Positions 53,842 through 60,396 of a stretch of DNA of 64,000 nucleotides are shown here, in pieces. Numbering within the stretch: position 1 is the first letter of the stretch; each line of letters begins with the position of its first letter. A model generated the notes under the pieces. That model was not told the DNA's origin. It was given only the letters and a program-made list of their open reading frames with translations, and made no database searches. Origin of the DNA: Pseudomonas reinekei (GTDB lineage Bacteria > Pseudomonadota > Gammaproteobacteria > Pseudomonadales > Pseudomonadaceae); contig NZ_MSTQ01000002.1 in assembly GCF_001945365.1 (NCBI RefSeq), positions 1-64,000 of the forward strand, in the 5' to 3' direction. The translations under genes were made by a program, and so were the position numbers.

Positions 53842-55490
53842 GCGCCTTGCTCCGCCCATTGCACGTAGCAAACGGCAATCGGCATGCGGTGTTCGTGGCA
53901 GAATTCCAGCCAGCGCAGCTGGTTATCCTGCAAGCGGTCCCCCGGCCCTTTGACTTCGATCATGCGGTAGGTCTTTTGCTGCGGCCAGAACTGGATCAAG
54001 TCGGGCATGCCGGCGCGGTTGGCCTTGATGTCGAGCAACAACCGGTCGAACCAGTGCTTGAGATGCTCCGCCGGTAAACAGTCGAGCGCCTGCTCCAGCA
54101 ACGCCTCGTTGAGCACGCCCCAGAATACGAACGGCGACTGCACGCCCCATTTGTCGATAAAGCGTTCACGGATGGTCTGTCGATAACGACCGTCGTCAAG
54201 CTCTGCCAGGCACGCCCGGAACAAATCTGCCCGGCGTTCACGGAAATCCTCGTTGAGCAGATCCACTGGCCCACGCTGGAACGGGTGGAAAAAGGCGCCG
54301 GGCAACGGCGCGAAAATCGCAGGCCAGCACAAAAGGCCGAACAACGAGTTGATCAACGTGTTTTCGACGTAATGGACCGGTGCCTCGTCTTCCGAGAGAT
54401 GGGCCTGGACGTATTGCTCCACCGATAACGCCAGGTCGGTGCGCGGCAAGTGCAGGTCCAGACGCAGCATTTCCCGGGGCGACGGGCGTTTCATCGGCGG
54501 CCCGCCGAGCTTGCGCCGCAGCCTTGGCAACATCCGCAGCAACACTTGTTGTTCGGCAGCGCTTTCTGGCATGTGTTCGGCCTGGATGGCCAGTTCCAGC
54601 GCCAATTCAAATTCGCTGCAGCGCTCAAGCACGCGGATTGATCGCAGCCTCGCGCCGGGATATTTGCACTGGCGATAAAGCGCCAGCGCAGTAGCAAAAT
54701 CAGCAATTCGTTCGCAATGCTGAGCGATCTGGAACAGCAGTTTGTCCCGACGCCTTTGCAGCCATGGGTTGCTCAACGTCAGTCCGTTGACCCGCCCGAC
54801 CACATCGACCAGCGCCTCACCCGCCTCGAACAGTTGCTGGCATTGGTGCAGGAACATGCAGGCGTCCACGTCCTCACGACTACGCAGGCCTCGGGAGTCG
54901 GCGCAGAAATCGACTTTTTCGTAGGTAAAGATGCCGAGGTCCGCCAGCACGAACTCGGACCAGTCCTGGTAAAGATTGCCGAAGAACATCAAGCGCAGGC
55001 GGTCGCACAGGCCCATGATGGTCAGGCTGAACAAGCGATCACCGAGCGTCGGGCTCCACTGGTTGAAACTGCGGGCCTCTGGGAATTGCTCACTCAGTAC
55101 CGCCAGCCATTCTGTCTTTTTTCCCCTGGGCTGATCGATGGACGAACCCAGGCACTGGAGAATTTCGGCCTTGAGCAGCACCTCGAACAGCTCCTCGACC
55201 GTCAGGGGCATCTGCTCATCCACCCACCCAAGGCCCAGCAGCGGACTGGCAGCGGCGGCGATGTCGCCGATTTCGGCGTAATGCAGTTTGCCGGCCCTGA
55301 AGTGAATACCCTTGCGCATGATCATGCGGACCAGTAATGCCCGGGACTCGCGTGGCAAGCCCTTGAATTCATGAATAAAGCAATGCTCCTCGTTGCTCAG
55401 CACGTCAGCATAACGATATTCAAGCCAATCAATGACTTGCATGAAGTTATTCAAGTAATAGAACGGATCGTCGAGGGGATTTTCAGTCAC
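53838..55490 (-). CDS. FAN1-type structure-specific nuclease (VRR-NUC)
   Basis: A 550-residue protein like P. aeruginosa FAN1, which cuts 5' flaps and unhooks DNA interstrand crosslinks. The C-terminal VRR-NUC domain (about residues 440-540) has the catalytic set in MPDLIQFWPQQKTYRMIEVK, followed by GPGDRLQDNQLRWL. The N-terminal helical region includes RKGIHFRAGKLHYAEIGDI. The start is uncertain: GTG 55490 (TENPLDDPFYYLNNF) fits the family, although the frame is open to 55664 and no strong ribosome site is seen. It is the first gene of a pair with the nuclease-helicase. Confidence 0.88.
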   Translation of the reverse strand: MTENPLDDPFYYLNNFMQVIDWLEYRYADVLSNEEHCFIHEFKGLPRESRALLVRMIMRKGIHFRAGKLHYAEIGDIAAAASPLLGLGWVDEQMPLTVEELFEVLLKAEILQCLGSSIDQPRGKKTEWLAVLSEQFPEARSFNQWSPTLGDRLFSLTIMGLCDRLRLMFFGNLYQDWSEFVLADLGIFTYEKVDFCADSRGLRSREDVDACMFLHQCQQLFEAGEALVDVVGRVNGLTLSNPWLQRRRDKLLFQIAQHCERIADFATALALYRQCKYPGARLRSIRVLERCSEFELALELAIQAEHMPESAAEQQVLLRMLPRLRRKLGGPPMKRPSPREMLRLDLHLPRTDLALSVEQYVQAHLSEDEAPVHYVENTLINSLFGLLCWPAIFAPLPGAFFHPFQRGPVDLLNEDFRERRADLFRACLAELDDGRYRQTIRERFIDKWGVQSPFVFWGVLNEALLEQALDCLPAEHLKHWFDRLLLDIKANRAGMPDLIQFWPQQKTYRMIEVKGPGDRLQDNQLRWLEFCHEHRMPIAVCYVQWAEQGA

Positions 55491-55695
55491 AGGAGATAGA
55501 GGCCATGGCAAGCGAGTACTGGTTATGCGTACAGATACCAGCAACCACCTCCCCGGCGCAAACGGAAAAGGATAAGCGGCGGCGCTGACAGCTATTTTTT
55601 TGGGGGCGCAGAACTTTCCGCCGATCCATGGAACCAACCGCGTTACAGGTGCTGCCGTGCGCAATAGATGCAGCTTTTTTGTTTAAGAGGTGGTT

Positions 55696-55920
55696 ATGAA
55701 TATCAGGATTCTGGGATTGCCCTTGGCGGCAGCAGCCTTTCTGGCCCTCGCCGGTTGCTCGACGCCAACCGTGGTAACCCTGCAGAACGGCACCCAGTAT
55801 TTGACCAGGGACATGCCGAAAACCAAGACCCAGGATGGCTTCTTCGAGTTCGAGGATATTTCCGGCGCGAAGGTCAAGGTCAAGGCAGAAGAAGTAACGA
55901 CGATTCGCCAGGAAGACTGA
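55696..55920 (+). CDS. YgdI/YgdR-type small lipoprotein
   Basis: A 74-residue lipoprotein. The signal peptide ends at the lipobox LAGC (Cys near residue 21), and the mature part has the family pattern TVVTLQNGTQYLTRDMPKTK and a final EEVTTIRQED. AGAGG precedes the ATG. It diverges from the FAN1 gene. The role is unknown; members are envelope proteins of few copies. Confidence 0.9.
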   Translation: MNIRILGLPLAAAAFLALAGCSTPTVVTLQNGTQYLTRDMPKTKTQDGFFEFEDISGAKVKVKAEEVTTIRQED

Positions 55921-55939
55921 GGGCCGAATTTTCGTTCAT

Positions 55940-55999
55940 CGCGAGCAGGCTCGCTCCCACAAGGTAGTCCAAGCCGTCGTGGGTGCGAGCCTGTTCGCG
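55940..55999. repeat. REPIN: two inverted REP units
   Basis: CGCGAGCAGGCTCGCTCCCA at 55940 and its inverted partner (GTGGGTGCGAGCCTGTTCGCG, 55979-55999) flank an 18-base spacer. Paired inverted units are the mobile REPIN form dispersed by RAYT proteins. It sits between the convergent lipoprotein and polyamine-binding protein genes. Confidence 0.85.
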
Positions 56000-56008
56000 T
56001 TTGACGGC

Positions 56009-57094
56009 TCAGCTACCGGTACGAATCTTGTTCCACACCCGCGTCCGAATCCGGTCGATGTTCAGCGGCATGGCTTCCAGGGCAAACAATTTGCCCATCA
56101 TGTCCGGGCTCGGGTAGACCTTGGTGTCGTTCTTGATGGCCGGGTCGATCAGGCTGTCTGCCTGTTCGTTGCCGTTGGCGTAATGCACGTAGTTACTGAT
56201 GCTGGCCATAACGTCCGGGCGCAGCAAGTAGTTCATGAAGGCGTAACCGGCCTTCTCGTCCGGCGCATCGACAGGCATGGCGACCATGTCGAACCAGATA
56301 GCAGCGCCTTCCTTGGGAATCGAGTAACCGATGTCGATGCCATTGCCGGCTTCCTTGGCGCGATTTTCCGCCTGCAGGATGTCACCGGAGAAGCCAACTG
56401 CCACGCAGATATCACCGTTGGCCAGGTCGCTGGTGTACTTGGACGAATGGAAGTAGCTGATATAAGGCCGGACCTTCATCAGCAAGGCCTCGGCCTTTTT
56501 ATAGTCGTCCGGGTTTTTACTGTGATGCGGCAGGCCCAGGTAATTCAGCGCTGCGGGTAACAATTCGGGGCCGTTGTCAAGGATGGCGACGCCGCACTTT
56601 TGCAGCTTTTGCATGTTTTCCGGCTTGAAGATCAAGTCCCAGGAATCCACCGGTGCGTTATCGCCCAGCACCGCTTTGACTTTGGCAATGTTGTAGCCGA
56701 TGCCTGTGCTGCCCCACAGGTACGGGAAGCCGTGTTCGTTGCCCGGATCGTTGGTTTGCAGGGCCTTGAGCAGCACCGGATTGAGGTTCTTCCAGTTCGG
56801 CAGCTGAGACTTGTCGAGTGTCTTCAGCGCCCGGCCTTCGATCTGCCGCGCCATGAAGTGGTTGGACGGAAACACAACGTCGTAGCCGGACTTGCCGGTC
56901 ATCAGCTTGCCATCGAGGGTTTCGTTGCTGTCGTAGACGTCGTAAGTGAAGGCAATACCGGTTTCTTTCTGGAAGTTCTTCGTGGTGTCCGGCGCGATAT
57001 AGTCCGACCAGTTGTAGATTTTGACGGTGTCAGCCGCCTGGCTGATGGAGGCGACCAGCATCAGCGGGGCCAGTGTCAGTGTCTTTCGGATCAT
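56009..57094 (-). CDS. polyamine ABC transporter substrate-binding protein (PotF/SpuD-like)
   Basis: A 361-residue periplasmic binding protein with signal peptide MIRKTLTLAPLMLVASISQAA. The mature N-terminus DTVKIYNWSDYIAPDTTKNF, the VYDSNETLDGKLMTGKSGYD segment and the ligand-site Trp/Asp pattern (YLWGSTGIGYN, GFSGDI) match PotF/SpuD/SpuE proteins that bind putrescine or spermidine. No permease or ATPase genes follow, so it must work with a transporter encoded elsewhere or with parts outside this window. It ends an operon with an oxidase and a cupin. Confidence 0.92.
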   Translation of the reverse strand: MIRKTLTLAPLMLVASISQAADTVKIYNWSDYIAPDTTKNFQKETGIAFTYDVYDSNETLDGKLMTGKSGYDVVFPSNHFMARQIEGRALKTLDKSQLPNWKNLNPVLLKALQTNDPGNEHGFPYLWGSTGIGYNIAKVKAVLGDNAPVDSWDLIFKPENMQKLQKCGVAILDNGPELLPAALNYLGLPHHSKNPDDYKKAEALLMKVRPYISYFHSSKYTSDLANGDICVAVGFSGDILQAENRAKEAGNGIDIGYSIPKEGAAIWFDMVAMPVDAPDEKAGYAFMNYLLRPDVMASISNYVHYANGNEQADSLIDPAIKNDTKVYPSPDMMGKLFALEAMPLNIDRIRTRVWNKIRTGS

Positions 57095-57164
57095 GAGTCG
57101 ATTCCTGTTGAGGTTGTTTTTGTTGGCAGGCAATCAAGGGATCAGCGTTCAAACGTAAAAGAAC

Positions 57165-57506
57165 TCAAAAAATCAAAACGTAGGTCTTGCGCACGGTTTC
57201 CTGGATATCCCAGATGCCGAGGCTGTTGGCGGGCAACATCAGTGCGTCACCCGCTTCTATGTGCAGGGTTTCGCCATCGTCCGGGGTGAAGGTGCAGCGC
57301 CCCTGAATGAAGTGACAGAACTCCTGGGCAACGATCTGCCGCCGCCAGCGACCGGGGGTGCATTCCCAGACGCCTGTTTCGACGCCGTCGTCGCGCTCGA
57401 CACCGGTGGTCGAGGCCACGGCCACCGGCGTACCGAGGGGTACGGCGACCGGGTTCGACTCTTCCAGCTTCAGGTTTGCGGTGTTTTTGAAGTGCGTGAT
57501 GCTCAT
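57165..57506 (-). CDS. small cupin-domain protein of the polyamine operon
   Basis: A 113-residue single cupin of the EutQ/DUF861 type (CTPGRWRRQIVAQEFCHFIQ, then GRCTFTPDDGETLHIEAGDA). Such genes often accompany gamma-glutamylputrescine or related amine oxidases in Pseudomonas. Metal-ligand residues are partly replaced (Glu-Phe-Cys-His in the first motif), so binding or enzymatic function is uncertain. It starts 30 bases after the oxidase gene. Confidence 0.88.
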   Translation of the reverse strand: MSITHFKNTANLKLEESNPVAVPLGTPVAVASTTGVERDDGVETGVWECTPGRWRRQIVAQEFCHFIQGRCTFTPDDGETLHIEAGDALMLPANSLGIWDIQETVRKTYVLIF

Positions 57507-57536
57507 GGGAATACCTGTGGTTGTGAAACGCGCCGT

Positions 57537-58943
57537 TTACTGCATGAAACCCTCCATGAACCCGGCCACCCCACTGGCGAGCTTGCGCCGCCAAGGTGCG
57601 GTGGCCGGGTTGGCGAGGGTTTGGTCTTCGTGGACAAAGCTGCGGATGATCGCGTTGTAACCGAGCCAGCGGCAGGGCTCGGGCTCCCAGGCCCGCAGCG
57701 CGTCCAGTCCGCTTTGGGGAATGACCCATGGCTGACAGACCTGTTCGGTATCGCGTTGCAGGATCAGGTCGGCCAAGGTTCGTCCGCCCAGATTGCTGGC
57801 GCCCACGCCCTCCCCGCCATAACCGCCGGACAGAGCAATGCCACTGACCCGGTCGCACAGCATGTGTGGCTTGAAGCGTCGCGACATGCCAAGGTTGCCG
57901 CCCCAGCCGTGGGTGATTTGTACATTCTTCAGTTGCGGGAACAATTCACCGAACAGATAGCGCCGCAGCTCGATTTCGCTGCGCGTCAGGTCGAAGTCAT
58001 GGCGCAACTGGCCGGCAAACTGATAACCGCCCCGGGCGCCGAAGATCAGCCGGTTGTCCGCTGTGCGCTGGCCGTATGTGACCTGACGGCTGCTTTCACT
58101 GAACGCCTGGCCACGACTCAGGCCGATTTCGTCCCAAGTGGCGGCGGTCAGTGGCTCGGTGGCGACGATCAGGCTTTGCACCGGTAACTGATAACGCCCC
58201 AACGGCGGCAGCGTCACCGAGTAGCCCTCTACCGCCGGCACAATCCAACGGCTGCGCACCGAGGCTTTCGCCGTGCGCAAGCTGCCGGACTGCCATTGGG
58301 TCACCGGGCTGTTCTCATAGATGCGCACGCCCATGCGCTCCACCGTGCGCGCCAACCCGCGTACCAGTTTGGCTGGGTGAATGGTCGCCACGTGCGGAGC
58401 GTAAATGCCGCCGTAGGGTTTGGCGACCCGGATCTGCTGCGCCAATTGCTCCGGGCTGAGCCAGCGGTAATCGCTTTCGTTGAGCCCTTGCTTGTAGAGC
58501 TTGTCCAGGTACTGACGCAGGCTGGCTTCCTGCTCCGGGTAGCGAGCGGCGCAGTAAAGGGCGCCACCTTTGCGGTAATCGCAGTCGATGCCTTCACGTT
58601 CCAGGACAATCTCTACTTCATCCGGAATGGCGTGCAATAGATCGTAAGAAGCCCGTCGTTGCTCGGGCGACAGGCCAGCCAGAAGCCGGTCCTCGCCCAG
58701 CAAATTACCCATCAACCAGCCGCCATTGCGACCCGATGCGCCAAAACCGGCGGTTTGCCCCTCAATGATGGCGATGTTCAGGTCAGGGGCCTGACGCTTG
58801 AGGTAATACGCTGTCCACAGGCCGGTGTACCCGGCACCGATGATCGCGACGTCGATGTCCAGATCCTGTTCCAGAGCCGGACGCGCCAGCAATGGCTCGT
58901 CGAGTTGGTCCATCCACAAACTGATAGTGCGCCACGCCGGCAT
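57537..58943 (-). CDS. FAD-dependent amine oxidase (PuuB/PauB-like)
   Basis: A 468-residue DadA-type flavoprotein resembling gamma-glutamylputrescine oxidase. The dinucleotide fold DVAIIGAGYTGLWTAYYL begins near residue 32, followed by GFGASGRNGGWLMGN, and the C-terminal FAD segment GGYGGEGVGASNLGGRTLAD lies near 390. GGAG is seven bases before ATG 58943, which decides the start over 58958. With the polyamine-binding protein and cupin it forms an operon for polyamine or amine breakdown. Confidence 0.9.
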   Translation of the reverse strand: MPAWRTISLWMDQLDEPLLARPALEQDLDIDVAIIGAGYTGLWTAYYLKRQAPDLNIAIIEGQTAGFGASGRNGGWLMGNLLGEDRLLAGLSPEQRRASYDLLHAIPDEVEIVLEREGIDCDYRKGGALYCAARYPEQEASLRQYLDKLYKQGLNESDYRWLSPEQLAQQIRVAKPYGGIYAPHVATIHPAKLVRGLARTVERMGVRIYENSPVTQWQSGSLRTAKASVRSRWIVPAVEGYSVTLPPLGRYQLPVQSLIVATEPLTAATWDEIGLSRGQAFSESSRQVTYGQRTADNRLIFGARGGYQFAGQLRHDFDLTRSEIELRRYLFGELFPQLKNVQITHGWGGNLGMSRRFKPHMLCDRVSGIALSGGYGGEGVGASNLGGRTLADLILQRDTEQVCQPWVIPQSGLDALRAWEPEPCRWLGYNAIIRSFVHEDQTLANPATAPWRRKLASGVAGFMEGFMQ

Positions 58944-58993
58944 GCAAGACTCCGCCAATCAAACTTCGTTGGCGCTGATCCTAGTGCGATGGC

Positions 58994-59809
58994 TCAGGCG
59001 TTGTCTTGCGCGCGTGCACGCAAAGAAATTTGTTTGGCGTAGGCTTTGGGCGACTGCCCGGTGTGTTGGCGGAAACAGCTGTAGAACGCCGACAGCGAAT
59101 TGAACCCGGCAGCGAACGCCAGCTCGTCGATGCGCAGGGGTGACGCAGCCTGGTCCAGCGCCGAGAGCAGGTGTTGCAGGCGCGCCTGGTTCACGTAGCG
59201 ATAGAAGCTCTGCCCAAGCACCTGGTTGAGCAAGTAGGAGATCTGGTTGCGGCTGTAGCCACACTCCTTCGCCACCCGTTGCAGGTCGAGCTCAGGGTCG
59301 AGATAGGGTTGCTGGCGCTGGAAATACTGTTGCAGGTCGTCGGCCAAGAAACTCAACTGCCGCGGTGACAAGCCGAGTCGACTGACCGCCGGCCGCTGAG
59401 TGCCGCTACTTTTACGGGTGGGTTGCTCATGCACCAGCGAGGCATATTCGTTGACCCGCCAGATCAGCCCGTCCTTGACGGTGATCGCTTCACTGGCACG
59501 AAACGACACCAACCCCTCGCCGCCGCGCAAGGTGATGCGGTACTGAATGAAGGCCGTGTTGCCATCCAGGCGAATGCGGTCGGAGTGCTCCAGCGCTTCG
59601 TCCGGATCGCGGGGCATGCTGTTGCGCACGTACTCGTGCAGCGCCTCGAGGCCCATGACCCGGTTCTGGAAAAAGTCGTTGTACTGGACCTCGGGGTGAT
59701 ACAGCGCCATGACGCCGTCCAGATCCCGGTGTTTCCAGCGCAAGTGATAACGCATGACCGTATCGCCCGTGGCCTGGGTTTGCTGCGGGCCATCATCCTC
59801 GGCGTGCAT
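58994..59809 (-). CDS. AraC-family regulator with SnoaL-like N-terminal domain
   Basis: A 271-residue regulator. Residues 10-125 form a SnoaL/NTF2-like domain (MRYHLRWKHRDLDGVMALYH, FFQNRVMGLEALHEYV, RITLRGGEGLVSFRASEAIT). Residues 160-260 contain the AraC helix-turn-helix pair (QRVAKECGYSRNQISYLLNQ and IDELAFAAGFNSLSAFYSCF). SnoaL sensors bind small hydrophobic or polar ligands in a conical pocket. It lies upstream of the amine oxidase gene on the same strand (50-base gap), so it is likely the operon's regulator and first gene. Confidence 0.9.
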   Translation of the reverse strand: MHAEDDGPQQTQATGDTVMRYHLRWKHRDLDGVMALYHPEVQYNDFFQNRVMGLEALHEYVRNSMPRDPDEALEHSDRIRLDGNTAFIQYRITLRGGEGLVSFRASEAITVKDGLIWRVNEYASLVHEQPTRKSSGTQRPAVSRLGLSPRQLSFLADDLQQYFQRQQPYLDPELDLQRVAKECGYSRNQISYLLNQVLGQSFYRYVNQARLQHLLSALDQAASPLRIDELAFAAGFNSLSAFYSCFRQHTGQSPKAYAKQISLRARAQDNA

Positions 59810-60052
59810 AAAGGTCTCGACGTGAAAAAGCCGAGCTTGCCCAACTTCGGCTGATGCATCAATCGCTAAACAGACGCCGCCGGTATTGCGTAAACGTTTG
59901 CGCAGCCGGGTGTGAATAAAAATTGAGAAGCAATCGCCAAATGGCCTGAAAATTACACATTATTTTCACATCAAGCTGCTACTTTTAAGGTCTGTCATCG
60001 GTTGAGCCATTGAAGGCTCTTCCCTCCTAACGTGAGCTAAAGGAAGCGCTCG

Positions 60053-60076
60053 ATGAAGAAGGCGGGCAACACATGA
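60053..60076 (+). CDS. 7-codon leader mini-ORF upstream of the DUF1652 gene
   Basis: ATG 60053 has an excellent ribosome site (AAAGGAAG, seven bases away) and encodes MKKAGNT before TGA at 60074-60076, which overlaps the next start as ATGA. The DUF1652 gene itself has a weaker site, so this mini-ORF probably supplies its ribosomes. A hairpin (GAGCC at 60004-60008 with GGCTC at 60015-60019) lies upstream. Confidence 0.45.
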   Translation: MKKAGNT

Positions 60077-60345
60077 ATAAAGGGTTCAGTAAGGTCACGT
60101 TTCCAAACGCCTGCCAGCTGATGCGCTGGCATTTTCATCCCATGGGTTTCGAGGCGAGCATGGATGCGCCGGGCAGCATGATCGCCCGTTTGTTTGATCG
60201 AGCCACTGGCGAAACCATGATCGCCATTGCCGGTATCCCGTGTGCGACGGTGATGAATGCCGCCGATGTGGAACGAATAATCGAAGCCGTGGAGGATGAG
60301 CTTGAGGCATTCATTCCCCCGGTGGCGCTCAGGAGTTATGCCTGA
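60073..60345 (+). CDS. DUF1652 family protein
   Basis: A 90-residue protein of DUF1652, a family found mainly in Pseudomonas with no known function. The family pattern is seen in LMRWHFHPMGFEASMDAPGS and TGETMIAIAGIPCATV, with an acidic C-terminus. There is no signal peptide or membrane segment. It has its own strong terminator. Confidence 0.88.
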   Translation: MNKGFSKVTFPNACQLMRWHFHPMGFEASMDAPGSMIARLFDRATGETMIAIAGIPCATVMNAADVERIIEAVEDELEAFIPPVALRSYA

Positions 60346-60360
60346 AGGTACACACTCATG

Positions 60361-60386
60361 AAAAGCCCACTTGATGTGGGCTTTTT
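60361..60386 (+). terminator. intrinsic terminator
   Basis: AAAAGCCCAC pairs with GTGGGCTTTT around a five-base loop and ends in a T run (60382-60386), 15 bases after the DUF1652 stop. The symmetrical A and T runs allow use in both directions, so it can also end the convergent helicase gene at 60397. Confidence 0.9.
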
Positions 60387-60396
60387 GTTGGGTGAA

